Source of the DNA: Nesterenkonia sp. E16_10
GTDB lineage: Bacteria > Actinomycetota > Actinomycetes > Actinomycetales > Micrococcaceae
Length of the DNA: 64,000 nt
NCBI RefSeq assembly: GCF_017347085.1
Contig: NZ_JADPSA010000022.1
Location: 62,001-126,000, forward strand
Direction: 5' to 3'
Both the position numbers and the translations under genes were made by a program. The notes beneath the pieces were generated by a model that saw only the letters and a list, made by a program, of their open reading frames with translations, made no database searches and was not told where the DNA came from. Numbering within the stretch: position 1 is the first letter of the stretch; every line of letters starts with the position of its first letter. Of the stretch, positions 1 through 10,437 are shown one piece after another.

Positions 1-1327
1 TGAGGAGGACCGCGGCATCGTAGGACTTGCCGCTGGCCGCCGGCGCATACAGGCCGCGGTCCCAGTTCCTGCCCTCGGTGTTCTGAGGAATCCGGAAGTT
101 CGCGACACGCTGCCACGGCCACGACCCCAGGTCCCACTGGGAGTACCAGCTGCGCACTGTATTCGCCCCGGCCCGGCTCGCGACAGACTGCTGCTGAGTG
201 CGGTTCGGCTGACCGCTCACCGAGGCGGCGGGACTCGAGGAGCCGAAGTTATAGAGGGAGACGCTGGAGGGGGTGCCTTCGAGCTCGTTGACGAGCGTCG
301 TCGTGGTCCGTGCCAACGCGTTCTCCGAGTCGCGCATCGAACTCGAGAAGTCCAGGATGACCGCGATGTCGAGACCACACTGATCCGGCAGCTCCGGGTT
401 CTCCCGAATGACCGGAAAGACCCCATCGGAGCCGCTCCCGGGGCTCGTCAACGGCGTGTAGGTCTTTCCGCCATGGACCTGCCACTGCAGACGAGAAGAG
501 AAACACCAGCTGCCCCAATGGGCGGTGCAGACCCGCACCTCCTCGCCGACGGGGAAGCCGTAGGTCGAACTGGCGACCGCACCGACGGTGCCTGTGGCCA
601 GGCTGGTCACCGAGGTGTAACCCTTGGGGGCCGAGTAGGCTCTGACAAAGAGCGGCCTGGTGCGATTCTCCTCACCACTTGCGGTTCCGGGGACATCGAA
701 CGCGCATATCCCTTCCGGCGTCGAGGTGCAGACGGCCCAGTCGAGGTTGACCGGCCGGGTGGCGGTCAACGAGCTGTACAGCCCGAGTTGGACACCAGCC
801 ACATCGTCCACGCCGGAACTGGTTCGTGAGCCGCCCACTCGCACCTGGACCGCTGCGGTGTTCGCCGCAGACGGGACGCTTCGCTGCATCTGCTGCGGAG
901 CAGAGTCGTTCCCGATGTCGTCTGCCCCGCCCTCGGCAGGGCTCTGCGATTCGGCCGACTCGGCCGACTCCGAGGCGGATTCCTCCGAAGCGGCCCCCTC
1001 GGGTTCAGAAGATGCCGTCGACTCCGGACGCTCACTGGGACCCGGTTCCGACTCCACGTGCTGCTCTGCCGCTTCACCCTCAGTCGGGGTTGGGGTCGGG
1101 GTTGAGGTCGGGGTTGGGGTCGGGGTTGAGGTCGGGTCCGGCGACGGGGACGGGGTTGCCTCAGACTGCTCCATGTCGGTCCCTGGAGCGGCAGGGGCGG
1201 TGGATTCCGTTTCCTGGGCGGCGGATGCCGCCGCAGCTGGTGTGACGGCTCCCGGGTTCACGGCCAGGACTGCAACCAACAGGAGGGTCGCCCAGGCCGC
1301 CCTCGTGGTGGAGTATCCTGCTGCCAT
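1..1327 (-). CDS. Secreted VWA-domain surface protein, C-terminus beyond window
   Basis: I translated this from the reverse strand; the frame stays open to the window edge, giving 442 residues from ATG at 1327. The N-terminus is a signal peptide (positive start, hydrophobic stretch ending AAAAS near residue 36). A low-complexity Pro/Thr/Ser/Glu region follows at about residues 40-145, including Thr-Pro repeats encoded by a 24-bp tandem repeat near 1083-1130. A von Willebrand A domain begins near residue 320, with the MIDAS motif DFSSSM at D326. Such proteins are wall-anchored adhesins or pilus-tip-like subunits in Gram-positive bacteria. An LPXTG anchor, if present, would lie outside the window. 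Function as an adhesin is inference; the signal peptide and MIDAS are seen directly. Confidence 0.85.
   Translation of the reverse strand, partial: MAAGYSTTRAAWATLLLVAVLAVNPGAVTPAAAASAAQETESTAPAAPGTDMEQSEATPSPSPDPTSTPTPTPTSTPTPTPTEGEAAEQHVESEPGPSERPESTASSEPEGAASEESASESAESAESQSPAEGGADDIGNDSAPQQMQRSVPSAANTAAVQVRVGGSRTSSGVDDVAGVQLGLYSSLTATRPVNLDWAVCTSTPEGICAFDVPGTASGEENRTRPLFVRAYSAPKGYTSVTSLATGTVGAVASSTYGFPVGEEVRVCTAHWGSWCFSSRLQWQVHGGKTYTPLTSPGSGSDGVFPVIRENPELPDQCGLDIAVILDFSSSMRDSENALARTTTTLVNELEGTPSSVSLYNFGSSSPAASVSGQPNRTQQQSVASRAGANTVRSWYSQWDLGSWPWQRVANFRIPQNTEGRNWDRGLYAPAASGKSYDAAVLL
1078..1140. repeat. 24-bp tandem repeat encoding Thr-Pro linker
   Basis: Two adjacent copies of a G/T-rich 24-mer (plus-strand unit starting GTCGGGGTTGGGG) sit inside the VWA surface protein gene. 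They encode the alternating TPTPTSTP stretch at about residues 62-83. Such stretches usually form extended stalks and can vary in length between strains by slippage. Confidence 0.8.
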
Positions 1328-1546
1328 AGCGCCTGCCCGTCTCTTCGTGCCGATCAGAAACGCACAGCCGTTTCGATTCGCAGCTTCAGACTAGGAAAAC
1401 ACCAGGGTAAATATGGACTAAAGTAGCCAAATTCGCATAAGTCCGGCAGAAATTGCCAGGTTTTGTGTTCGAACCTGGTAAAGATCACCGGGCCCACGCA
1501 GGCCCGATTGATGGATCATCGGAGCTCGTCGGGGACCAGCGGAATT

Positions 1547-4516
1547 TCAGTATCCGTAGGAGCCCTCTCGGAGCCTGTGTCGGATTTCATGCCTCGATGT
1601 GACGTCAAACTTCGTCAGCGCATTGCGCACATGGAAATCCACGGTTCGCACCGAGACCCCGAGCTCTTCGGCCATCTCGCGGTTGGTCCAGCCATCGGCG
1701 ATGAGGACCGCGACCTGGCGTTCACGCGCGGACAGGCCCTCCAGGGGCCCGGCGACTCCACCCGCGATCTCGGTGCGAACCGCAGTCGTCGAGATCGCCG
1801 ATCTGGGCGTCGTCGAGGCCTGGACCACAGCTGACTTCTGGACGCGCAGCGACCCTCTTTGGGCGGCAGGCGAGGCGAGACGCGGCCTCAGGACGGAGAG
1901 CTGCTCCACCGCAAGCTTCAACAGAGCCGGTGAACCCAGGCTGGTGAACAGGGTCGCGCTGCGCTCCAGGCCGTCGATGACCGTGGCGCGGTGGCGCTTC
2001 AGCTCGTGTGGATAGGCCGTGATCAATGCTCCCATGTCCAGGAAGTTGAAGGCCTGGAACAACTGGTGACCGCCGCATTCGGAGACCTGCTGGACGGGGT
2101 GGATCGGCGGCCGCGCATCGAGCCAGGCATAGACACGCAGGAACCGTCTCATTGCTTCTGTGGGGTCATGCGACTCCCACGCCCGGAACGCCTCCATGTA
2201 GTCGAGGACGGTGTCCTGGAACTCGCCGCTCACTGGACAGTCTCCACTCCGGATCAGGCGCTGAAGCGGGGGTATCAGTGAACCGAGACCGGCGTGGTGC
2301 GCGGCTCGAACCAGCAGCAAGATGGAGTGCGCTCCGACGTTCCACCACCCTCCGGATTCATCTCGCAGACGGAGCAGGTGTTGCACGGCCTGTTCGTGAT
2401 CGGCCTCCATCATCGCCCTCCATGCGTGGAGCCGCTCCAGGCCCGCCGCGACCAAAACCCCGGCATCCTTGCGCACGGCGGTGATCTCGGCGACCATCGG
2501 TGCGACCTCGTCGTATCGACCTCTGCTGATCGGGACCAACGCCCAGGTGAGGTAAGCCACGAGCGCCGTGGCGTCCTCCCGGCCCAAGAGCGCGCGGTCT
2601 GCGGCGGAGGCGGCGATGTCCTGGGACTCCTCCCATCGACCCGCCATGAACAGGACCTCAGCCAGCTGCGCCTTGGCGTAGGTCAGAAACGGCACATTCG
2701 GTGACACTGTCGTGACGGAGCTCAGATCCGCATAGGCACCGACAGGATCACCCAGCTGATGGAGCCGCGCCCCCCTTGCGGCCCGCAGGCCCACTTCGAA
2801 GATTCTGGAATGCGGGATGCTCTGGAGGCGCTGAATCTCGCGGGAGGCATCTTCCAACGCCTCCCGGCTTCCGCCCGGCTCTGCACCGTCGAAGTCTTGC
2901 CACACCATGATGAATGCGCGGAGCCCGGCAGCCTGCGCGCGCTCCCGTTCCAGTGTCACTCGCGGGAGATCCCCGCCGCGGTCTTCCTCGAGGAGTTGGC
3001 GGACGCGCTCTTCCTTGAGCGTGAGCAGACGCATGGTGGCCCGCTTCACCGCCGTCGCGCGCCCGGGGAGTCCGCTGATTCCCAGCTGCGCCGAGACCAG
3101 TCCCACCGCATGGGCGTAGATCAAGGCCGCCGGGTCCTCCATCGCCACCTGGGCCTGCCGCTCCAATGACGCGACGGCTTCCTGCAGATCATCGCGGTCG
3201 AGCGCAACCAGGGCCAGACCGGCCTGACGCAGCGGCCCGGGCAGGAGCCGGCGAATCGCAGGCTCGAAGGCGGTGACGCAGTCGAGGTGCCCCAGGGGCA
3301 CTCCCAGGTGGAGCAGGTCCTGGAGAGCCTCTGCGTCAGGAGACATCCTGGCCACGCTCAGAAACTGCTGGAACGCCGCCTCGAGGTCTCCGCGCAGCAG
3401 AGCCTCGGCGGCTGCCCGGCGCAGATCCAGCGCCAGCCCGCGGACCGGTTCAGCACCCGGGAGCAGTCGGGCGATCTCTACCCGGTGGTGGAGACTCTGA
3501 ACCTCGTCACCCAAGCCGGTCAGTTCACGGTGGAGTTCGACCAGCTCGTTCGGGCACATCAGCTCCAGGAGCGCCTCGCCGATGAGCTCGCTGCGAATCG
3601 TGTGACCGAAGAGACGCTCATCCCAGGCAGCAAGTCCCGACTCCAGCACGCCCGAGAGATCTGCCGGTGAATCCAACACCTGGGCGATCTGGTGCTTGCT
3701 GAGCGGCACCGGCGACACGGCGAGAATCCGCAGGACCCTGAGGGTCTCCTCGGAGAGCGGCGCGAGTGCGTCTTCGAACCCTCTGCGCATCCGCTGGGCT
3801 GCGCCTCCCGCCTTGGCCGCGGCCAGTGAGACCGCGAGTCTCCGGCTGCCGATGGGGGTGGCGGCAAGATGCTGTCCGATCTCGTGGACGAGCAGCGGGT
3901 AGCCGGAGGTCTCCTGCTGCACCGCCTCGATGGCTCCGGTGTTGAGCGGCGTGTTCAGGTACTGCTGAAGAAGCGCCCGGGTCTGCGCGGAGTTGAAAGG
4001 ATCCACCCTGATGTAGGTGCCGTTGGGCGTGTTCCGTGCGAAGGCGCTGAGTCGATTGACCTCTGGCCGAGCCGACGGTCGGCCAGACATCACCACCAGG
4101 ATCGGAGCCTCGCGCAGCAGCATGCAGATGCGCAACAGCGCTTCGGCTGACTCGGCGTCGATCCATTGCGTGTTGATCAGCGTGATCACGGTGGGCCGGC
4201 GCAGGCTCTGCGCGCGCTGCAGCCCCTCGGCGACACATTCGTCGACGCTCTGACCATCCAGAGCGGTCTCCGGAGGCAGCACCAGACGCCGCAGGAGCTC
4301 CCCGCAGACATCGCTCTGTTCCCGCTCCAGGACTATGACGACCTCTCGCCAGTCCTCATGACCTGCCAAGGCATCGCGAAGAAGAGTCCCCTTGCCCACC
4401 CCGGCGAACCCCTCGAGATAGACGACCTGGGCTCGACGTCGGGCCGCCTGACCGGCGGCCCTCCGAATCATGGCGGTCTCATCATCCCGACCAACGCGAG
4501 GACTGGATGCACTCAC
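1547..4516 (-). CDS. Large LuxR-type (LAL) ATPase transcriptional regulator
   Basis: This is a 989-aa protein with GTG start at 4516 preceded by GAGGAG. The N-terminus has a P-loop NTPase region (GFAGVGKGT, residues 36-44), the middle is a long helical TPR-like region, and the C-terminus (about 920-989) is a LuxR/GerE helix-turn-helix (LSARERQVAVLIADG, then TNREMAEELGVSVRTVDFHV). Size and order fit the LAL family of actinobacterial activators. Two oddities: the residue after the P-loop lysine is Gly rather than Ser/Thr (K42-G43), and the usual Walker B Asp-Asp is Asn115-Thr116. ATP use may therefore be altered. The next gene downstream on the same strand, 220 bp away, encodes the VWA protein, a plausible target. 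Confidence 0.9.
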   Translation of the reverse strand: MSASSPRVGRDDETAMIRRAAGQAARRRAQVVYLEGFAGVGKGTLLRDALAGHEDWREVVIVLEREQSDVCGELLRRLVLPPETALDGQSVDECVAEGLQRAQSLRRPTVITLINTQWIDAESAEALLRICMLLREAPILVVMSGRPSARPEVNRLSAFARNTPNGTYIRVDPFNSAQTRALLQQYLNTPLNTGAIEAVQQETSGYPLLVHEIGQHLAATPIGSRRLAVSLAAAKAGGAAQRMRRGFEDALAPLSEETLRVLRILAVSPVPLSKHQIAQVLDSPADLSGVLESGLAAWDERLFGHTIRSELIGEALLELMCPNELVELHRELTGLGDEVQSLHHRVEIARLLPGAEPVRGLALDLRRAAAEALLRGDLEAAFQQFLSVARMSPDAEALQDLLHLGVPLGHLDCVTAFEPAIRRLLPGPLRQAGLALVALDRDDLQEAVASLERQAQVAMEDPAALIYAHAVGLVSAQLGISGLPGRATAVKRATMRLLTLKEERVRQLLEEDRGGDLPRVTLERERAQAAGLRAFIMVWQDFDGAEPGGSREALEDASREIQRLQSIPHSRIFEVGLRAARGARLHQLGDPVGAYADLSSVTTVSPNVPFLTYAKAQLAEVLFMAGRWEESQDIAASAADRALLGREDATALVAYLTWALVPISRGRYDEVAPMVAEITAVRKDAGVLVAAGLERLHAWRAMMEADHEQAVQHLLRLRDESGGWWNVGAHSILLLVRAAHHAGLGSLIPPLQRLIRSGDCPVSGEFQDTVLDYMEAFRAWESHDPTEAMRRFLRVYAWLDARPPIHPVQQVSECGGHQLFQAFNFLDMGALITAYPHELKRHRATVIDGLERSATLFTSLGSPALLKLAVEQLSVLRPRLASPAAQRGSLRVQKSAVVQASTTPRSAISTTAVRTEIAGGVAGPLEGLSARERQVAVLIADGWTNREMAEELGVSVRTVDFHVRNALTKFDVTSRHEIRHRLREGSYGY

Positions 4517-4781
4517 AGAATCTCCTCAAGCTGTCGAAAGCAAACTTGAGTCACATTACAGGCCCCATTGTCATTTATCTACAACTTCTGACAACTTAGA
4601 CAAAATATTCAGCGCCGGAAGATTATCAGGCATTCCAGCGCGATACTGAGAATACTCGGATTCTTTTGATCGATAGATTATGTAACAGAAATCTGGGTGG
4701 AACGCGAAAGGCGCTGCCCAGATGAAAGATTCCATCCGAACAGCGCCTTCTATGACCGGCGAATCCTGGGGTTCCGGCGGA
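4517..4781. other. AT-rich intergenic region upstream of the LAL regulator
   Basis: These 265 bp hold no convincing gene. The stretch 4545-4690 is clearly more AT-rich than its surroundings and contains a direct repeat ACAACTT-N3-ACAACTT near 4580-4596. It should carry the promoter of the LAL regulator and, at its right end, the terminator of purA. Confidence 0.5.
4708..4749 (-). terminator. Hairpin after purA
   Basis: Arms AAGGCGCTG (4708-4716) and CAGCGCCTT (4741-4749) form a perfect 9-bp stem with a 24-nt loop, 33 nt beyond the purA stop codon. There is only a short T run after it on the minus strand, so it is a weak intrinsic terminator at best. Confidence 0.5.
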
Positions 4782-6071
4782 TCAGTCTTCGATCAGGTCG
4801 TGGATCGCGATCACCTGGTCGCGGCCGGGGCCGACGCCTACGCCAGAGATCCGGCAGCCGCTGAGCTTCTCCAGCGCGAGCACGTAGTTCCGTGCGTTGA
4901 CCGGCAGATCCTCGAGCGTGCGGGCACCGGAGATGTCTTCGGTCCAGCCCGGGTAGTTCTCGAAGATCGGCTTTGCGTGGTGGAACTCGGTCTGGGTCAT
5001 CGGCATCTCGTCGTGACGGACCCCGTCGATCTCATAGGCCACGCAGACCGGGATCTCTTCGATGCCGGTGAGCACGTCGAGCTTGGTCAGGAAGAAGTCG
5101 GTGAAGCCGTTGATGCGGGAGGCGTAGCGTGCCATCACGGCGTCGTACCAGCCGCAGCGCCGCGGACGTCCGGTGTTGACGCCGAACTCTCCGCCGGTCT
5201 TCTGCAGGTACTCGCCCCACTCGTCGAAGAGCTCGGTGGGGAACGGTCCTGCGCCCACCCGCGTGGTGTAGGCCTTGACGATGCCGATCGAGCGCCTGAT
5301 CCGGGTCGGACCGATGCCCGAACCCACGGAGGCGCCGCCCGCCGTCGGGTTCGACGAGGTCACGAACGGGTAGGTGCCGTGGTCGACGTCGAGATAGGTC
5401 GCCTGGCCGCCCTCCATCAGGACCACTTCGCCCCGGTCCAGCGCGTCGTTGAGCAGGATGGTGGTGTCCACGACCATGGGCCGCAGCCGCTCGGCGAAGT
5501 CCAGGAAGTACTCAGCGATCTCATCGACGGCGATGGCCCGGCGATTGTAGAGCTTGACCAGGAGCTCGTTCTTCTGTCGCAGCGCGCCTTCGATCTTCTG
5601 CCGCAGGATCGATTCATCGAAGATGTCCTGGACTCGGATGCCCAGGCGGGCCACCTTGTCCATGTAGGTGGGCCCGATGCCGCGGCCGGTGGTGCCGATG
5701 GCGCGCTTGCCCAGGAATCGCTCGGTGACCTTGTCCATGGTCTGGTGATAGGGCGCGACCAGGTGGGCGTTCGCCGAGATCTTCAGCTTGGAGGTGTCCG
5801 CGCCGCGCGCCTCGAGGCCGTCGATCTCGTGGAAGAGCGCCTCGAGGTTGACCACGACGCCGTTGCCGATCACCGGCACGGCGTTCGGGGAGAGGATCCC
5901 GGCGGGAAGGAGCTTGAGCTCGAACTTCTCGCCGCCGACGACGACGGTGTGGCCTGCGTTGTTGCCGCCATTGGGCTTCACCACGTAGTCGACTCGTGAA
6001 CCGAGCAGGTCCGTGGCTTTGCCCTTACCCTCGTCGCCCCACTGGGCTCCGACGATCACAATGGCTGGCAT
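4782..6071 (-). CDS. purA: Adenylosuccinate synthetase
   Basis: PurA joins IMP and aspartate using GTP to make adenylosuccinate, the first committed step to AMP, in the cytosol. The 429-aa length is typical. Signature motifs are present: [11 protein letters not shown] near the N-terminus (catalytic Asp and P-loop-like glycines), NGGNNAGHT, and TGRGIGP around residue 128. ATG at 6071 is preceded by AAAGGA at good spacing. The gene follows thymidine kinase on the same strand after a 119-bp gap, so they may be co-transcribed or purA may have its own promoter. Confidence 0.97.
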   Translation of the reverse strand: MPAIVIVGAQWGDEGKGKATDLLGSRVDYVVKPNGGNNAGHTVVVGGEKFELKLLPAGILSPNAVPVIGNGVVVNLEALFHEIDGLEARGADTSKLKISANAHLVAPYHQTMDKVTERFLGKRAIGTTGRGIGPTYMDKVARLGIRVQDIFDESILRQKIEGALRQKNELLVKLYNRRAIAVDEIAEYFLDFAERLRPMVVDTTILLNDALDRGEVVLMEGGQATYLDVDHGTYPFVTSSNPTAGGASVGSGIGPTRIRRSIGIVKAYTTRVGAGPFPTELFDEWGEYLQKTGGEFGVNTGRPRRCGWYDAVMARYASRINGFTDFFLTKLDVLTGIEEIPVCVAYEIDGVRHDEMPMTQTEFHHAKPIFENYPGWTEDISGARTLEDLPVNARNYVLALEKLSGCRISGVGVGPGRDQVIAIHDLIED

Positions 6072-6190
6072 GGCAGTCCTTTCCCGAGCTGAGCTGGTCT
6101 GGGAGCACCCGCAACCGCAAAGGCGTCCCTGTAGATCCTACCAACGTCGTTCGACACCAGGTTTGGTCCTGACATCGTCAGCGGTGCCAC

Positions 6191-6841
6191 TCAGCCCAGC
6201 CGGCCGCCCGAGGCCTCCAGATAGCAGGCGGCGCAGAGCGATTCATACCAGATGTCGGTGCCGTCGATCGCGACCTGATCACCATCGAAGATGATCGCAT
6301 CCCCTGCCCGTCGCGTGTTGAACACGGCCTTGCGCCCGCAGCGACAGATGGTCTTGAGCTCCTCGAGAGCGTGGGCGAGATCCATCAGCCGGGCCGAACC
6401 GGGGAAGGTCATCGTGCGAAAGTCCGTGCGGATGCCGTAGGCGAGGACCGGGACGTCATCGAGCACGGCGATGCGCAGCAGGTCCTCCACCTGCGCCGGG
6501 GTGAGGAACTGGGCCTCATCCACCAGCAGGCAGGCCACCGGCTTGATCTGTCGGTTCAGCGCCCCGGACTCGGCTTCCATGTCATCGAGCAGCGTCCCCG
6601 GTGTGGTCCCTGCGGCGTGCTGGGCCACCAGTTCGCGCAGCGGAGCCTGCGGCGGGATCAGGAAGTCGACATTGCGGGTCACCCCGAGGCGGGAGACGAT
6701 CTCATCCTCGCCCTTGGTATCGACCTGGGGCTTTGCCAGCAGCACCCGCTGGCCGCGTTCCTCGTAGTTGAACGCGGCCTGCAGCAGCCCGGTGGACTTG
6801 CCTGAATTCATCGCGCCATAGCGGAAGTAGAGCTTCGCCAT
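6191..6841 (-). CDS. tdk: Thymidine kinase, type II
   Basis: This enzyme phosphorylates thymidine with ATP in the salvage pathway. The 216-aa protein has a P-loop GAMNSGKST near residue 9, the Walker B/lasso sequence LLVDEAQFL in the middle, and two Cys pairs (CRCG near residue 165 and CAAC near the C-terminus) that bind structural zinc in type II kinases. The start ATG at 6841 follows an AAGGG. It lies 35 bp downstream of the DUF3151 gene and very likely shares its transcript. Confidence 0.93.
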   Translation of the reverse strand: MAKLYFRYGAMNSGKSTGLLQAAFNYEERGQRVLLAKPQVDTKGEDEIVSRLGVTRNVDFLIPPQAPLRELVAQHAAGTTPGTLLDDMEAESGALNRQIKPVACLLVDEAQFLTPAQVEDLLRIAVLDDVPVLAYGIRTDFRTMTFPGSARLMDLAHALEELKTICRCGRKAVFNTRRAGDAIIFDGDQVAIDGTDIWYESLCAACYLEASGGRLG

Positions 6842-6876
6842 TCTCAGAATAACCCTTCAGCTGGGCACCGCAGGGG

Positions 6877-7299
6877 TCAGCGAAGCCGGCTGATCGCCTC
6901 GGGTGCGGAGGGGTCGCAGTCGCGCAGCAGCGTGGTGATGCGCTCCACCTCGGCGGTCTCGCCGATCGCGGCGGCTGCCTGGCCCAGGGCACCCAGGGCA
7001 CGCAGGAAACCGCGGTTGGGCTCGTGGCTCCACGGCACGGGTCCGGCGCCGCGCCAGCCGGAGCGGCGCAGAGTATCGAGGCCGCGGTGATAACCGACCC
7101 GGGCGTAGGCGTAGCCCTCCACGGTGTAGCCCTGATCCAGCGCGTCCTCTGCGAGCAGCGCCCAGACCAGAGAGGACTCCGGGTGCTTGGCCGCGAGGTC
7201 TACCGGCTCCTCGCCGGTGGCCAGGGATTCGGAGACTTCGGGCTCTGCCGGAAGCAGCGTGGGCTCCGGCTCCATCAAATTTTGACCAACGATGCTCAT
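6877..7299 (-). CDS. DUF3151 family protein
   Basis: A 140-aa soluble protein of unknown function widespread in actinobacteria. The helical C-terminal two thirds contain the family-type sequence around HPESSLVWALLAEDAL and GYHRGLDTLRRSGW, followed by GFLRALGALGQAAAAIGE. I chose the internal ATG at 7299 (MSIVGQNL); an ATG two codons earlier (7305) is also possible. It heads the short run DUF3151-tdk. Nothing in the sequence assigns a biochemical role. Confidence 0.8.
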   Translation of the reverse strand: MSIVGQNLMEPEPTLLPAEPEVSESLATGEEPVDLAAKHPESSLVWALLAEDALDQGYTVEGYAYARVGYHRGLDTLRRSGWRGAGPVPWSHEPNRGFLRALGALGQAAAAIGETAEVERITTLLRDCDPSAPEAISRLR

Positions 7300-7392
7300 G
7301 GGCACATCCTACTGCCAAGAATCCCTCGCAGAATTCGCATCCAGGACGGTTCCGGCAGGGGCCGCAGCGCCCGCTCCGAGGGAGGATCTCGG

Positions 7393-8466
7393 TCAGAGTC
7401 CGGCAGCGGCCCGGGCCGACTTCGGCGCCGGGTCCTGCTCGACCGATGTGTCCGAGTGGGAGCCGCTGACCGGGCCGGGGCTGGGGGCGCCGTCGTCGTC
7501 GTCCTCCTGGGGCTCTCCCCCACCGTTGCGGACCGTGGGGCCATGGATCACGCGGTGTCGGATGAATGCGGAGATCTGATCCACCACCATGGTGACCAAG
7601 ATGATGACGACCAGAACGATGCCGATCCGGTCCCAATCACGGGCGCCGAAGACCGTGGAGAGCAGCGAGCCGATGCCGCCGGCACCCAGCACGCCTAGGA
7701 TCGCGGAGGCGCGGATGTTGACCTCGAAGCGGTAGAGCCAGATCGCGATGACCTCCGGCATGACCTGCGGCAGCACGGCCCAGCGGATCAGCTGCAGGTG
7801 GTTGCTGCCCGAGGCCCGGGAGGACTCCAGCGGGCCGCCGTCGACCGCTTCGATGGCCTCGGAGATCAGCTTCGAGAGGGTTCCGATGGAGCTGATGCCC
7901 AGCGCCATCGCGCCGGCGAGGGCTCCGCCGCCGCCGGAGCCGAAGCCGAAGAGCGGGAGCATGATGGCGATGGCGAAGATGATCTCGGGCACCGCGCGGA
8001 TGACCGAGAGGATGAAGCGGACCATCACGTAGACCGGCAGCGGGGACATGTTCCGTGCTGCCATGAAGCCTAGCGGCAGGGAGAACAGCGCGCCGACCAT
8101 GGTGCCGACCCAGGCGATCGCCACGGACTCGAACATCGCGTCGAAGGACTGGCTCCAGTAGCCGGCCACGGTCTCCTCCGGGATCTGGAAGACGCCGGAG
8201 GCCATGAGCTGTCCGTACTGGATGATGCTCGCCGGCAGATCCAGCAGCGCGCGGACGTCCATGCCGGTCCCGTAGATCGCGGCGATGAAGAGGATGCCCA
8301 CCACGAGCATCCCGGCGTTGTATCCGAGCCTGGAGGGCCGGACGGGGCGCCGGTCCAGCGCGTCCGGGGCGAATCGGGGCTGGCCTGCTTCGGAGTTCTG
8401 GGCGGGCCGCTGATGCTCGGGGCGCGAGGTGCTTCCCGGTCCGGCGTTGATCTTTCTAGTGCTCAC
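7393..8466 (-). CDS. phnE: Phosphonate-type ABC transporter permease 2
   Basis: A 357-aa inner-membrane permease. The frame is open far upstream to 9057, but that part only shadows the previous gene. The real start is the GTG at 8466, which overlaps the TGA of the first permease (GTGA). After a polar N-terminus of about 55 residues it has roughly six membrane helices and the ATPase-contact loop near GGPLESSRASGS followed by LPQVMPEV, as in PhnE. The C-terminal tail of about 45 residues is rich in Asp/Glu/Pro/Ser. It pairs with the neighbouring PhnE, PhnC and PhnD. Confidence 0.9.
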   Translation of the reverse strand: MSTRKINAGPGSTSRPEHQRPAQNSEAGQPRFAPDALDRRPVRPSRLGYNAGMLVVGILFIAAIYGTGMDVRALLDLPASIIQYGQLMASGVFQIPEETVAGYWSQSFDAMFESVAIAWVGTMVGALFSLPLGFMAARNMSPLPVYVMVRFILSVIRAVPEIIFAIAIMLPLFGFGSGGGGALAGAMALGISSIGTLSKLISEAIEAVDGGPLESSRASGSNHLQLIRWAVLPQVMPEVIAIWLYRFEVNIRASAILGVLGAGGIGSLLSTVFGARDWDRIGIVLVVIILVTMVVDQISAFIRHRVIHGPTVRNGGGEPQEDDDDGAPSPGPVSGSHSDTSVEQDPAPKSARAAAGL

Positions 8467-9494
8467 AGCAGCTTCCTCCGGATGTACATGGAGAACATGT
8501 CGACCAGCAGCACCACGAGGATCAGTGCGATCAGGATGGCGGCGACGTTCTCGAAGGCGAAGCGGTTCAGCTGCAGCATCATGGCCGAGCCGATGCCGCC
8601 CACCCCGACGATGCCCAGAGCGGCCGAGGCACGGATGTTCAGCTCGAAGACATAGAGCCCGTAGGACACGAAGCCTGGCAGCACCTGGGGCAGGATTGCG
8701 AGCCGATTGCGTTGAGTCAGGTTGGCCCCGGCGGCGTCGGCGGCCTCCACCGGGCCCGGATTCACCGAGTCGATGGTCTCGCTGAGCAGCTTGGCCACGA
8801 TGCCGATGTTGAACATCAGCAGCGCCAGGACGCCGGCCATCGGGCCCAGCCCGTGGGCGGTGCCGCCGATGAAGGCGACGAAGAGCAGCGCCCAGCCGAC
8901 GTCCGGGATGGAGCGCACGACCGAGTTCACCGCCTTGATCGCCTGCGAGACGCCCTTGTTCGGGCTGGAGACCGGGGAGGCGAGCATGGCGAGCACCAGG
9001 CCGATGGCGCAGCCGATGAGCGTGGCCACCACGGCCATGGAGATGGTGATCAGCCACTGGTCCCGGACCGTCCAGATGTAGCTCCAGTTCGGATCCAGGA
9101 ACGCGCGGAGCCGGGGCTCCACGTTGGACCAGCGGCTGGGGATCTCCAAGAGCGTGAAGTTCACCGTGGAGCCGGCCCAGTAGCTCATCGTGATGAAGGC
9201 CAGCGCGCCGAAGCCGCCCATGGTGCCGATCCGGGCGCGGTAGCAGACCAGCAGGGTCAGCAGCATCACCGCCAGCCCGATCACCGGGTAGAGCGGAGCC
9301 CAGAGGGTCACGAAGCCCAGCGGGATCAGCAGGATGTCGCCGGAGTCCCGGGTGGCCCAGAAGAGGATGAACGCGAGGACGGCGAGCCCGGCCAGGCCGA
9401 GGTAGACCAGTCCGCTGGGCCTCGGTGCTTCGGGCCGGGGTGTCACCTCGAGCGTGGCGGAGCCACGCGTGGTGGCATCGGCGGTGGTGCTCAC
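8463..9494 (-). CDS. phnE: Phosphonate-type ABC transporter permease 1
   Basis: A 343-aa permease with an N-terminal pair of extra hydrophobic segments (about residues 28-85) before the BPD-type core. The coupling loop EAADAAGANLTQRNRLA with LPQVLPGF is typical of PhnE. It begins 3 bp after the phnC stop and overlaps the second permease by 4 bp, so translation is coupled. Transporters of this family with two permeases usually form a PhnE heterodimer. The imported compound could be a phosphonate, phosphite or hypophosphite; the sequence does not decide. Confidence 0.9.
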   Translation of the reverse strand: MSTTADATTRGSATLEVTPRPEAPRPSGLVYLGLAGLAVLAFILFWATRDSGDILLIPLGFVTLWAPLYPVIGLAVMLLTLLVCYRARIGTMGGFGALAFITMSYWAGSTVNFTLLEIPSRWSNVEPRLRAFLDPNWSYIWTVRDQWLITISMAVVATLIGCAIGLVLAMLASPVSSPNKGVSQAIKAVNSVVRSIPDVGWALLFVAFIGGTAHGLGPMAGVLALLMFNIGIVAKLLSETIDSVNPGPVEAADAAGANLTQRNRLAILPQVLPGFVSYGLYVFELNIRASAALGIVGVGGIGSAMMLQLNRFAFENVAAILIALILVVLLVDMFSMYIRRKLL

Positions 9495-9497
9495 GCG

Positions 9498-10322
<825 letters not shown>

Positions 10323-10437
10323 GATCTGGTGTCCTCGCCGGGTCCGGGTGCGCAGCTCACGCCTCAAGCGTATGAGCTGCGTACCCGGACTGCCGACGGA
10401 AGCAGGACTGTTTCCTCTCAGAAGGGGATGCTAGAGG

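Noticed and set aside
1083-1130. CRISPR-like or VNTR array
   Set aside because: Short in-frame repeats without spacers; they encode a Thr-Pro stalk.
4722-5999. 425-codon plus-strand frame opposite purA
   Set aside because: It mirrors purA codons on the other strand and has no family features; typical high-GC shadow.
8467-9057. N-terminal half of a 554-codon frame ending at 7393
   Set aside because: It is antiparallel-free but out of frame with the clear PhnE gene at 8463-9494; composition is Arg/Gly/Ala shadow. The real second permease starts at GTG 8466.
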